Shown in pieces: positions 25,538-32,553 of a DNA stretch of 32,553 nucleotides (position 1 is the stretch's first letter; every line of letters starts with the position of its first letter). The notes under the pieces are model-generated. The model saw nothing but the letters and a program-made list of their open reading frames with translations, did not search any database and was not told the DNA's origin. A program made the position numbers and the translations under genes. The stretch covers positions 1 to 32,553 of the forward strand of contig DATCDK010000095.1 of the NCBI GenBank assembly GCA_036510735.1. The letters are read 5' to 3'. The DNA is from PALSA-607 sp036510735 (lineage in GTDB: Bacteria; Actinomycetota; Actinomycetes; Acidothermales; Acidothermaceae).

Positions 25538-26557
25538 ATGCCGATCGCCAGCCCCGAGGTCTATGCCGACATGATCGATCGGGCGAAGGCGGGCAAGTAC
25601 GCCTACCCAGCGATCAACGTGACGTCGTCATCGTCGATCAACGCGGCGATCCAGGGGTTCGCGGACGCCGAGAGCGACGGGATCATCCAGTTCTCGTGGG
25701 GCGGGGCGGAGTTCGCGGCCGGCCAGCGGGTCAAGGACATGGTCGTCGGCGCAGTCGCGCTGGCTGAGTTCGCCCACGTCGTAGCTGCGAAGTACCCGGT
25801 GAACATCGCGCTGCACACCGACCACTGCCCGCCGAACAAGCTAGACGGCTACATGCGCCCGCTCATCGAGATCTCGAAGGAGCGGGTGGCCCGCGGCCTC
25901 GACCCGCTATTCGGCTCGCACATGTGGGACGGCTCGGCGGTGACGCTTGAGGAGAACCTCGCGATCGCCAAGGAGCTGCTGGCCGGCTGCGCCCAGGCGA
26001 AGATCATCATGGAGCTCGAGATCGGCGTTGTCGGCGGCGAGGAAGACGGCGTCTCGCACGAAATCAACGACAAGCTCTACACGACTCCAGAAGACGCACT
26101 CCGGACCGCCGAAGTTCTGGGACTAGGCGAGAACGGTCGCTACTTGCTTGCCGCGACGTTCGGCAATGTGCACGGCGTCTACAAGCCGGGCGGGGTCAAG
26201 CTCCGGCCCATCGTTTTGAAGGAGATTCAGGACGAGGTTGGCGCCAAGTACGGCCGGACGGAACCGTTCGACCTGGTGTTTCACGGCGGCTCTGGGTCGT
26301 TGCTGGAGGAGATCCGCGAGACCTTGGACTACGGCGTCGTGAAGATGAACGTCGACACAGACACGCAGTACGCCTACACGCGGCCGGTCGTCGAGCACAT
26401 GTTCAAGAACTACGACGGAGTGCTGAAGATCGACGGGGAAGTCGGTAACAAGAAGGCCTACGACCCGCGCGCGTGGTCAAAACTCGCCGAGAACGGCATG
26501 GCCGCCCGCGTAGTCGAGGCCTGCACCGACCTCCGCTCAACCGGCACCAAAGCCTGA
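25538..26557 (+). CDS. fba: Class II fructose-bisphosphate aldolase
   Basis: This 339-residue enzyme starts MPIASPEVYADMIDRAKAGKYAYPAINVTS and has the class II signature ALHTDHCPPNKLDGYM, with catalytic D95 and zinc ligand H96. ELEIGVVGGEEDGV, the zinc histidine in FGNVHGVY, and the histidine in FHGGSGS complete the site. It cleaves fructose 1,6-bisphosphate to DHAP and glyceraldehyde 3-phosphate in glycolysis and runs in reverse in gluconeogenesis. ATG 25538 follows CCGGAG; the frame is open back to 25403, but that part is repeat element A. Direct copies of the repeat element lie on both sides of the gene. Confidence 0.96.
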   Translation: MPIASPEVYADMIDRAKAGKYAYPAINVTSSSSINAAIQGFADAESDGIIQFSWGGAEFAAGQRVKDMVVGAVALAEFAHVVAAKYPVNIALHTDHCPPNKLDGYMRPLIEISKERVARGLDPLFGSHMWDGSAVTLEENLAIAKELLAGCAQAKIIMELEIGVVGGEEDGVSHEINDKLYTTPEDALRTAEVLGLGENGRYLLAATFGNVHGVYKPGGVKLRPIVLKEIQDEVGAKYGRTEPFDLVFHGGSGSLLEEIRETLDYGVVKMNVDTDTQYAYTRPVVEHMFKNYDGVLKIDGEVGNKKAYDPRAWSKLAENGMAARVVEACTDLRSTGTKA

Positions 26558-26588
26558 CCCGCCCGGCCCTCGGCGATCGCGATCGCGC

Positions 26589-26666
26589 CGGTTGATCACG
26601 TAAGGGGGCGGGGGGTCCCCTCAACATGTGAGCGCACCTGTTGAAGTGACGGTTCGCCTTGCGCGA
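26589..26666 (+). repeat. Extragenic repeat element, copy B
   Basis: The copy starts CGGTTGATCACGTAAGGGGG with box at 26591-26600. Stem AGGGG/CCCCT is followed by TCAACATGTG (26621-26630), AGCG, CACCTGTTGA (26635-26644), then GTGACGGTTCGCCTTGCGCGA. It has the same orientation as copy A and lies between fba and the DUF559 gene, starting 31 bases after the fba stop. Just before it, GCGATCGCGATCGC (26573-26586) is a 14-bp palindrome. Confidence 0.85.
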
Positions 26667-26780
26667 CGAACCCAACTCTGCCCACTGCCGCGGCAGGCCC
26701 GTCACCGCCGGGACGTCGGTCGGTCCCGGTCTGTGGACAATGACTACGGAGTTGCTGGGCCAACCGCCACCATGTGACCC

Positions 26781-27731
26781 ATGCCTTTGGCCCCGCGCCT
26801 TGCCCGCAGTGCGGCGACCCAGCACGGGCTCTTCACCGCGTCCCAGGCCCTAGACGCCGGATACAACGAGCGCGAGATCAAGGTCCTGACGCGCACCACG
26901 GAGTGGACGCGACTTCGGCGAGGCATCTACATGGAATCGCATCTCATCCCCGACGACGGCGTGGCGCAACACGTCATCGCCGCCCGAGCCGCCTTGTTGC
27001 GCGTCAAAGATGGAGCGTTCGTCAGCCATCTCACGGCAGCGGCCGTCGAGGGACTCGACACCCTCAACCCTGATTTCACGATTGTGCACCTCACCCGAGT
27101 CGGCCTCGCGTCATCACGGACCGAAGCGGGTGTTCACCACCATGTAGCCCGCGTTCCGCCTGGGCGCGTCATCACCATCGACGGGATCCGTGCCACCGAT
27201 GCGGCCTGGACTGTCATTGATACTGCCCGCGAGTCGACCTTCGATCAGGGAGTGGTGCTTGCCGAGTCCGCCCTCTGGCACGAGCGTGCGACATCGGAGT
27301 CATTGCGTTCGGTGTTGCTGACCTGCGCGGATTGGCCCGGCGCGCGAAACGCCGGGCGGATAGTTGCGTTCGCCTCGAGTCGGTCCGAGTCGCCCGGAGA
27401 GTCGCTCGCGCGCATCGCCTTCGAGCGCCTTGGGCTGCCGCAACCACGCCAGCAAGTCGACGTTCGCGACGGGTTTGGCCTCATCGGGCGGGTCGATTTT
27501 CTGTGGGATCAGTACCGGACCATCGGGGAATTCGATGGTCGGCTCAAATACGACAGCGAACGACGGGAAACCCTCTACGACGAGAAGCGGCGCGAAGACA
27601 GGCTCCGTGAAGCCGGGTTCGAGGTCGTGCGTTTCGGGTGGGCCGACGTGCAGGGCGAAGCAAGAGCGATCGGACGTCGAGTGCCTGCGGCCTTCGCACG
27701 CGCCGCGCGTAGGGCCGCGATCGGTGCGTAA
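26781..27731 (+). CDS. AbiEi-type winged helix fused to DUF559/Vsr-like nuclease domain
   Basis: This 316-residue protein has an N-terminal winged-helix segment QHGLFTASQALDAGYNEREIKVLTRTTEWTRLRRGIY, of the kind found in AbiEi-family antitoxins. A middle region with VSHLTAAAVEGL...IVHLTR follows. The C-terminus resembles DUF559/Vsr-like PD-(D/E)XK nucleases: GLIGRVDFLWDQYRTIGEFDGRLKY gives the D...ExDGRxKY active-site pattern, and REDRLREAGFEVVRFGWADV completes the fold. Such proteins are abundant in actinobacteria and are annotated as AbiEi-domain proteins, but their activity is little known. No partner toxin gene is adjacent. The ATG at 26781 lacks a Shine-Dalgarno. Inverted repeat-element copies lie on both sides of it and the next gene. 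Confidence 0.8.
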   Translation: MPLAPRLARSAATQHGLFTASQALDAGYNEREIKVLTRTTEWTRLRRGIYMESHLIPDDGVAQHVIAARAALLRVKDGAFVSHLTAAAVEGLDTLNPDFTIVHLTRVGLASSRTEAGVHHHVARVPPGRVITIDGIRATDAAWTVIDTARESTFDQGVVLAESALWHERATSESLRSVLLTCADWPGARNAGRIVAFASSRSESPGESLARIAFERLGLPQPRQQVDVRDGFGLIGRVDFLWDQYRTIGEFDGRLKYDSERRETLYDEKRREDRLREAGFEVVRFGWADVQGEARAIGRRVPAAFARAARRAAIGA

Positions 27732-27789
27732 ATGATCCAGCTCGGACCGAGGGCAGCCCTGCCGCAGTAAGCAGGGCAGGATGGTCGGC

Positions 27790-28197
27790 ATGACCAACCT
27801 CCTCGGCGAGCCACCAGCCACGCTTCTTCCCGACGATCCTGAAGCCCGCGCCGAACTCCAGGCCGGCCTCGACCCCACGGTCGTCGCCGCCGCGCACCCG
27901 AGTTACGCCACCGCATGGGCCGAGCTGGCAGATCGGGCACTAGCTGCTGGCGAGCCTGTGGCCGCGTACGCCTACGCCCGCACCGGCTATCACCGCTCCC
28001 TTGACCAGTTGCGTCGCGCTGGCTGGAAGGGTCACGGTTCGGTGCCATGGGAGCACGAGCCGAACCAGGGATTTCTCCGCAGCCTGAACGCGCTTGGTCT
28101 AGCGGCGGCAGCTATCGGTGAGGACGACGAGGCTGTGCGCTGTGCGGACTTCCTCCGCGATTCGAGCCCCTCGGCCGTAGCTGCGCTGGCCGACTGA
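27790..28197 (+). CDS. DUF3151 family protein
   Basis: This 135-residue protein, MTNLLGEPPATLLPDDPEARAELQAGLDP..., is an actinobacterial DUF3151 protein. Alpha-helical throughout, it has conserved stretches HPSYATAWAELADRAL, AYAYARTGYHRSLDQLRRAGWKGHG, PWEHEPNQGFLRSLNALGLAAAAIGE and AVRCADFLRDSSP, giving a TPR-like look. Function unknown. The genes commonly lie near fba, and the AbiEi/DUF559 gene separates the two here. I prefer ATG 27790, which has AGGA eight bases upstream and gives the usual MTN start; ATG 27781, three codons earlier, is the alternative. Confidence 0.85.
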   Translation: MTNLLGEPPATLLPDDPEARAELQAGLDPTVVAAAHPSYATAWAELADRALAAGEPVAAYAYARTGYHRSLDQLRRAGWKGHGSVPWEHEPNQGFLRSLNALGLAAAAIGEDDEAVRCADFLRDSSPSAVAALAD

Positions 28198-28279
28198 CAA
28201 GGTCGACGCTCGCCGTTGACGTCCCGCTGGTGCAACCACACCGTCACCCCTCGCCGTCCCGCCCGGTTCGATAGCGCTC

Positions 28280-28357
28280 TCACACAAGGTGAACCGTCAC
28301 TCCCATAGGTGCGCCCACCTGTTGAGGAACCCTCAGACCCCCTTACGTGATCAACCG
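28280..28357 (-). repeat. Extragenic repeat element, copy C (inverted)
   Basis: Read on the minus strand it matches copies A and B. CGGTTGATCACGTAAGGGGG (box at 28355-28346) is followed by a variable stretch, then CCTCAACAGGTGGGCGCACCT, of which the hairpin loop GGCG is at 28315-28312, and GTGACGGTTCACCTTGTGTGA. The right stem arm is degraded (CACCTATGGG). Its orientation is opposite to A and B, so B and C flank the DUF559 and DUF3151 genes as inverted repeats. Confidence 0.8.
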
Positions 28358-28395
28358 GCGTTCGAGGCTCCGGGGCGGCGGCCGGGCGGCCGGCC

Positions 28396-28425
28396 GGGCG
28401 GGCGGGCGGGCGGGCGGGCGGGCGG
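28396..28425 (+). repeat. (GGGC)7 tract with G-quadruplex potential
   Basis: Seven perfect GGGC units (28396-28423) followed by GG lie 103 bases before purA. G3 tracts with one-base loops on the coding strand fit a very stable parallel G-quadruplex. The preceding stretch CGGCGGCCGGGCGGCCGGCC is also almost pure G+C. Slippage could change the copy number. Confidence 0.8.
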
Positions 28426-28527
28426 AATTCTCGCTTATGGACCGCTATCGGGTAGCCTCACTTCGCAAGAGGCCCCGGTCGCGCTTGCGATCTTCGGGGT
28501 CTCCGTCGTTTCCAGAGAGGCTCCTGC

Positions 28528-29820
28528 ATGCCCGCGATCGTGCTCGTCGGCGCCCAGTGGGGTGACGAGGGTAAGGGCAAGGCCACCGACCTGCTCGGCG
28601 ACCAGATCGACTATTGCGTGCGGTTCAACGGCGGCAACAATGCCGGCCACACCATCGTGATCAACGATGAGAAGTACGCCGTGCACCTGCTGCCCAGCGG
28701 CATCCTCACGCCGTCCGTCACGCCGGTCATTGGCAACGGGGTCGTGATCGACCTCGCGGTGCTTTTCGGCGAGATCGACATGCTCGAGCAGCGGGGCATC
28801 GACACCAGCCGGCTAATCGTCAGCGCGAACGCCCACGTCATCGCCAGCTATCACCGCACGATCGACAAGGTCGGCGAGCGCTTCCTTGGCAAGGCGAAGA
28901 TCGGCACCACGGGCCGCGGCATCGGGCCTGCGTACTCCGACAAGATGTCGCGGGTCGGCGTGCGCGTTCAAGACCTCTTCGACGAGAAGATCCTGCGCCA
29001 GAAAGTCGAAGGTGCTTTGCAGCCCAAGAACCAGCTGCTGGTCAAGATCTACAACCGCGCCGCCATCGACGTCAGCGCTGTCGTCACCGAACTCCTCGAG
29101 TACGCCGAGCGCCTCCAGCCGATGGTGCAAGACACCAGCCTGCTGCTGAACAACGCGCTCGACCGCGGCGACACGGTTCTCCTCGAAGCCGGCCAAGCGA
29201 CCCTGCTCGACGTCGACCACGGCACCTATCCGTTCGTCACGTCGTCGAACGCCACAGCGGGCGGCGCATGCACCGGCTCCGGCATCGGACCCACCCGCAT
29301 CGATCGCGTCATCGCGGTCGTCAAGGCATACACGACGCGCGTGGGTGCCGGGCCTTTCCCGACAGAACTTGAAGATGCGGACGGCGAGAAGCTGCGCGCG
29401 ATCGGGGCGGAATTCGGTACGACCACCGGTCGGCCACGACGCTGTGGCTGGTACGACGCGGTCATCGCGCGGTATGCCACGCGCGTCAACGGAGTCACCG
29501 ATTTCGTGCTGACCAAACTCGACGTGCTGTCGGACTTCGACACGATCCCGGTGTGCGTCGGCTACCGGCTGCCCGACGGCAGCGTCATCGATGAGATGCC
29601 GATGACACAGACTGACTTTCATCACGCCCAGCCGGTCTACGAAGAGTTCCCTGGCTGGCGCGAAGACATCTCCAAAGCGCGCGACTTCGACGACCTGCCG
29701 AAGAACGCGCGCAGATACATCGAGGCGTTGCAGGAGATGTCCGGTGCGCCGTTCAGCGTGATCGGCGTCGGGCCCGCGCGCGACCAGAGCCTGCTGTTGC
29801 GACCACTGACCACCGGCTGA
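28528..29820 (+). CDS. purA: Adenylosuccinate synthetase
   Basis: This 430-residue enzyme starts MPAIVLVGAQWGDEGKGKATDLLG, with the GTP-binding GDEGKGK loop at 12-18. It continues with FNGGNNAGHTI, GTTGRGIGPAYSDK, QATLLDVDHGTYPFVTSSNATAGG and TTTGRPRRCGWYDAV. It joins aspartate to IMP using GTP, the first committed step from IMP to AMP; PurB, encoded further downstream, completes that branch. The ATG follows GAGAGG with an eight-base spacer. purD begins 14 bases after the stop and is probably cotranscribed. The upstream spacer has an unusual GGGC tract. Confidence 0.97.
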   Translation: MPAIVLVGAQWGDEGKGKATDLLGDQIDYCVRFNGGNNAGHTIVINDEKYAVHLLPSGILTPSVTPVIGNGVVIDLAVLFGEIDMLEQRGIDTSRLIVSANAHVIASYHRTIDKVGERFLGKAKIGTTGRGIGPAYSDKMSRVGVRVQDLFDEKILRQKVEGALQPKNQLLVKIYNRAAIDVSAVVTELLEYAERLQPMVQDTSLLLNNALDRGDTVLLEAGQATLLDVDHGTYPFVTSSNATAGGACTGSGIGPTRIDRVIAVVKAYTTRVGAGPFPTELEDADGEKLRAIGAEFGTTTGRPRRCGWYDAVIARYATRVNGVTDFVLTKLDVLSDFDTIPVCVGYRLPDGSVIDEMPMTQTDFHHAQPVYEEFPGWREDISKARDFDDLPKNARRYIEALQEMSGAPFSVIGVGPARDQSLLLRPLTTG

Positions 29821-29834
29821 CGACAACCGCCACA

Positions 29835-31097
29835 GTGAACATTCTCGTCATCGGTAGTGGTGCGCGAGAGCACGCGATCTGCCGAGCCCTGCGCGACGAC
29901 GCGACCGTCACTGCACTGCATTGCGCACCCGGAAATGCCGGCATCGCCACCATCGCGGACGTCAGCGATGTCGATGTCCGTGACCCCGACGCGGTGGCAA
30001 CGCTCGCAGCTAACCTCGGCGCCGATCTCGTGGTGATCGGTCCCGAAATCCCTTTGGTAGCAGGAGTTGTCGACGCCGTTCAAGCACGAGGCATCGCCTG
30101 TTTCGGGCCGACTAAGGCAGCTGCGCAGCTCGAAGGCAGCAAGGCATTCGCGAAAGAAATCATGGCGACCGCCGACGTTCCAACCGCGGCCTCGAGGGTT
30201 TGCACGGACGCCAGGCAGGCCGCTGCTGCACTCGACGAGTTCGGTCCGCCCTACGTCGTGAAGGACGACGGTCTCGCAGCCGGCAAGGGTGTAGTCGTGA
30301 CGCTCGATCGCACCGTCGCGCTTGAGCACGCAAGCCATTGCGCGCGCGTCGTTATCGAGGAATACCTCGACGGGCCAGAGGTCTCGCTGTTCGCGATCAC
30401 CGACGGAACCACCGTCGTCCCGCTGCTACCGGCACAGGATTTCAAACGCGTGGCGGACGACGACCAGGGACCGAACACCGGAGGTATGGGTGCTTACGCC
30501 CCGCTGCCATGGGCGCCGGAAACGCTGGTCGACGACGTGATGCGCGACGTGCTCCAACCGACCGTCGACGAGCTGCGGCGACGCGGCACGCCGTTCGCCG
30601 GCCTCCTGTACGCAGGACTCGCCTTGACGTCAAAAGGCACTCGGGTCGTCGAGTTCAACGCGCGCTTCGGCGACCCCGAAACGCAGGTCGTGCTCGCGCT
30701 ACTGCAGACGCCACTGGCCGGTCTACTCAACGCGGCTGCGACGGGCACGCTCGCCGAGCATCCACCGCTGGCGTGGCGCGACGGATACGCCGTCACGGTC
30801 GTTATCGCGGCTGCCGGGTATCCCGAGAGTCCGCGCAGCGGCGATGTCATCGGCGGTCTCGACGACGTCACAGCGCCGGCGTACGTCCTGCACGCCGGAA
30901 CAAGCACCCGAGATCGCCAGCCCGTCTCCGCCGGCGGTCGCGTCCTGTCGGTGACCGCAACCGGTGACACCCTCGAAGCCGCACGCGATGCCGCCTATGC
31001 AGGCGTCGAACAGATCACCCTCGACGGTGGCCACCATCGCAGCGACATCGCTCTGCTCGCCGTCCGGGGTGAAATTCAGCTGTCCGACCTGGCCTGA
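29835..31097 (+). CDS. purD: Phosphoribosylamine-glycine ligase
   Basis: This 420-residue ATP-grasp enzyme starts MNILVIGSGAREHAICRAL. It has FGPTKAAAQLEGSKAFAKEIM, PPYVVKDDGLAAGKGVVV, EEYLDGPEVSLFAITDG, the metal-binding GDPETQVVL and a C-terminal domain with YAGVEQITLDGGHHRSDIA. It makes glycinamide ribonucleotide from phosphoribosylamine, glycine and ATP, an early step of purine synthesis. The GTG start lies 14 bases after purA with no clear Shine-Dalgarno, consistent with translation from the same message. The stop is followed by a strong hairpin that belongs to the diverged repeat copy D. Confidence 0.96.
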   Translation: MNILVIGSGAREHAICRALRDDATVTALHCAPGNAGIATIADVSDVDVRDPDAVATLAANLGADLVVIGPEIPLVAGVVDAVQARGIACFGPTKAAAQLEGSKAFAKEIMATADVPTAASRVCTDARQAAAALDEFGPPYVVKDDGLAAGKGVVVTLDRTVALEHASHCARVVIEEYLDGPEVSLFAITDGTTVVPLLPAQDFKRVADDDQGPNTGGMGAYAPLPWAPETLVDDVMRDVLQPTVDELRRRGTPFAGLLYAGLALTSKGTRVVEFNARFGDPETQVVLALLQTPLAGLLNAAATGTLAEHPPLAWRDGYAVTVVIAAAGYPESPRSGDVIGGLDDVTAPAYVLHAGTSTRDRQPVSAGGRVLSVTATGDTLEAARDAAYAGVEQITLDGGHHRSDIALLAVRGEIQLSDLA

Positions 31098-31113
31098 GGC
31101 AGCCGAGATGGAC

Positions 31114-31170
31114 CTTAGGCAGGTGTCCGCACCTGCCTAAGCACCCGCAAGGCTGCCGAACGTGATCAAC
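31114..31170 (-). repeat. Diverged extragenic element, copy D, with perfect hairpin
   Basis: CTTAGGCAGGTG (31114-31125), loop TCCG and CACCTGCCTAAG (31130-31141) form a perfect 12-bp stem. After 19 bases, CGTGATCAAC (31161-31170) is the reverse complement of the GTTGATCACG box. The order box, about 20 bases, AGGTG-N4-CACCT hairpin is that of copies A-C on the minus strand, but the outer stem sequence differs with pairing kept. Located between purD and purB, it could also act as a terminator for purD. Confidence 0.6.
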
Positions 31171-31215
31171 AGTGAACGGCGACGAGCCCCGAACCGATGC
31201 GACAATGGTCCTGTC

Positions 31216-32553
31216 ATGGCTGCCACCCAGATTCCCGATGTGCTCGCCACGCGTTACGCGTCGGCTGCGCTGGTTGAACTGTGGTCGCCGCGGGCCAAGG
31301 TCGCGCTTGAACGACAGCTCTGGATCGCCGTCCTGAAGGCCCAAGCTGAGCTCGGCATCGACGTCCCGGCTGGTGTCGTCGACGACTACGTGCGGGTCAG
31401 CAACGACGTCGACCTCGACTCGATCAATGGACGCGAGAAGGTCACCCGGCACGACGTGAAGGCGCGCATCGAGGAGTTCAACGCGCTCGCGGGACACGAG
31501 CACATCCACAAGGGCATGACGTCACGCGACCTCACCGAGAATGTCGAGCAACTGCAGGTACGCGAGTCGCTGGTGATCATCCGCGACCGTATGGTGGCCG
31601 CACTGGCCCGGCTCGCCCGGCTCGCCGCCGAGCACACCGAACTGGTGATGGTCGGGCGCAGTCACAACGTCGCGGCTCAGGCGACGACGCTCGGCAAGCG
31701 ATTTGCCTCAGCGGGTGAAGAGCTACTGCTTGCTCTCGAACGCATCGAGCAGCTGATCGCGCGCTACCCGTTGCGCGGCATCAAGGGTCCGATGGGCACG
31801 GCGCAGGACATGCTGGATTTGCTCGACGGCGATGCGGCGAAGCTCGCCCAGCTCGAGGCAAGCGTCGCGGGCCACCTGGGTTTCGAGCGAGTCTTGAACA
31901 GCGTCGGCCAGGTGTATCCGCGGTCGCTCGACTTCGACGTCGTCACCGCTCTCGTTCAAGCAGCTGCCGGACCGTCGAGCCTCGCGACCACCATCCGCCT
32001 GATGGCCGGCCACGAGCTGGTGACCGAGGGCTTCAAGGCTGGGCAGGTGGGTTCGAGTGCGATGCCGCACAAGATGAACACCCGGTCGTGCGAGCGGGTC
32101 AACGGCCTCGCCGTCGTCTTGCGCGGCTTCAGTTCGATGACCGGAGAGCTCGCAGGCGACCAGTGGAACGAGGGTGACGTCTCGTGCTCGGTCGTGCGGC
32201 GGGTCGCGTTGCCCGGCGCTTTCTTCGCAGCAGATGGACTTTTTCAGACTTTCCTGACGGTTCTCGACGAGTTCGGCGCGTACCCGGCCGTCGTGCAGCG
32301 CGAGCTCGATCGTTACTTGCCGTTCCTGGCCACGACCAAAGTCTTGATGGCTGCCGTGCGACGCGGAGTCGGTCGTGAGGTCGCGCACGAGGCCATCAAG
32401 GAGCACGCGGTCGCCGTCGCCTTGGCGATGCGGGAGAAAGGCATCGACCACAACGACCTGTTCGAACGCCTCGCCGCCGATGACCGGCTGCAGCTCACCG
32501 ACGCCGATATTGCTGCGCTGCTGTCGGCACCGCTCGCGTTCACCGGCGCCGCG
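31216..32553 (+). CDS. purB: Adenylosuccinate lyase (3' end outside window)
   Basis: The frame is open from ATG 31216 to the window edge, 446 codons with no stop; a few tens of residues are probably missing. The start is MAATQIPDVLATRYASAALVELWSP. It has TRHDVKARIEEF, HKGMTSRDLTEN with the catalytic region histidine nearby, MVGRSHNVAAQATT, and the fumarase/lyase signature GSSAMPHKMNTRSCE. It cleaves adenylosuccinate to AMP and SAICAR to AICAR, so it acts twice in purine synthesis and follows PurA. No Shine-Dalgarno is evident; GACAAT at 31201-31206 is a poor -10 candidate. Being 118 bases after purD with a hairpin between, it may have its own promoter. Confidence 0.95.
   Translation, partial: MAATQIPDVLATRYASAALVELWSPRAKVALERQLWIAVLKAQAELGIDVPAGVVDDYVRVSNDVDLDSINGREKVTRHDVKARIEEFNALAGHEHIHKGMTSRDLTENVEQLQVRESLVIIRDRMVAALARLARLAAEHTELVMVGRSHNVAAQATTLGKRFASAGEELLLALERIEQLIARYPLRGIKGPMGTAQDMLDLLDGDAAKLAQLEASVAGHLGFERVLNSVGQVYPRSLDFDVVTALVQAAAGPSSLATTIRLMAGHELVTEGFKAGQVGSSAMPHKMNTRSCERVNGLAVVLRGFSSMTGELAGDQWNEGDVSCSVVRRVALPGAFFAADGLFQTFLTVLDEFGAYPAVVQRELDRYLPFLATTKVLMAAVRRGVGREVAHEAIKEHAVAVALAMREKGIDHNDLFERLAADDRLQLTDADIAALLSAPLAFTGAA

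Larger units (their letters stand above)
28198..28527. other. 330-bp spacer before purA: repeat copy C, GGGC tract, purA leader
   Basis: The spacer holds repeat element C (28280-28357) and a seven-unit GGGC tract (28396-28423). A TANNNT hexamer TAGCCT (28453-28458) is a weak -10 candidate for purA, and GAGAGG (28514-28519) is its ribosome binding site. No gene is supported; the small open frames translate the GGGC tract as Arg-Ala-Gly-Gly repeats. Confidence 0.5.

Noticed and set aside
26573..26586. Overlapping GCGATCGC octamers as HIP1-like repeats
   Set aside because: HIP1 is a cyanobacterial feature; a single palindrome in high-G+C DNA is within chance. Noted only as a neighbour of copy B.
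28666..28675. CGTGATCAAC inside purA as another repeat copy
   Set aside because: Only the ten-base box matches; no hairpin follows, and the bases encode conserved purA residues (IVIN).
28813..29826. Long minus-strand frame opposite purA
   Set aside because: Opposes a certain gene, is hydrophilic Arg/Asp/Val-rich low-information sequence typical of antisense frames in high-G+C DNA.

Overview
The window is high-G+C DNA from an actinomycete (Actinomycetota). The evidence is a dnaK-grpE-dnaJ-hspR heat-shock operon with an HspR operator (HAIR), a dUMP-forming type dCTP deaminase, a DUF3151 gene near class II aldolase, an AbiEi/DUF559 gene of a kind common in actinobacteria, many GTG starts, and probable leaderless transcripts. 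The set dcd, EtfD-like oxidoreductase, dnaK operon, pyrE, clpB, dedA, fba, DUF3151 and purA also clusters, in another order, in one part of the Mycobacterium tuberculosis chromosome (from memory). The window is therefore mostly conserved core chromosome with a few accessory insertions. I cannot name a genus.

Layout. (1) 1-5.4 kb: a polytopic membrane protein, a convergent MFS transporter, a lower-G+C small membrane protein, a MetE-like zinc methyltransferase, tRNA-Gly(CCC) on the minus strand and two overlapping small membrane-protein genes. (2) 5.4-7.3 kb: a 350-bp spacer with two perfect inverted repeats, a DinB-family protein, dcd and a VOC protein, ending in a 50-nt nested hairpin. (3) 7.4-11.2 kb, minus strand: a secreted cell-wall-binding-repeat protein followed closely by an EtfD-like membrane Fe-S oxidoreductase. 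(4) 11.2-18.2 kb: the heat-shock operon dnaK-grpE-dnaJ-hspR-clpB, with a HAIR operator, a consensus promoter and a four-unit tandem repeat in the leader. (5) 18.3-21.8 kb: a sugar kinase and an aminotransferase (minus), then a divergent short-chain dehydrogenase and pyrE (plus). (6) 21.8-25.3 kb, minus: a three-gene ABC-2 exporter and a DedA protein. (7) 25.4-32.6 kb, plus: fba, an AbiEi/DUF559 putative nuclease, DUF3151, purA, purD and purB (cut by the window edge).

How the genes work together. HspR, encoded by the fourth gene of its operon, should repress dnaK, grpE, dnaJ, itself and clpB from the HAIR, so the whole disaggregation machine (DnaK/DnaJ/GrpE with ClpB) is under one autoregulated switch. 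purA, purD and purB belong to purine synthesis, pyrE and dcd to pyrimidine metabolism. fba is central glycolysis.

The most unusual signals are non-coding. A family of about 80-bp extragenic elements (box GTTGATCACG plus hairpins) has three clear copies and one diverged copy in the spacers around fba, the DUF559 gene, purA and purB. A four-unit repeat carrying the HspR half-site fills the dnaK leader. A very stable UUCG-capped hairpin lies inside the grpE coding sequence. A seven-unit GGGC tract with G-quadruplex potential lies upstream of purA.
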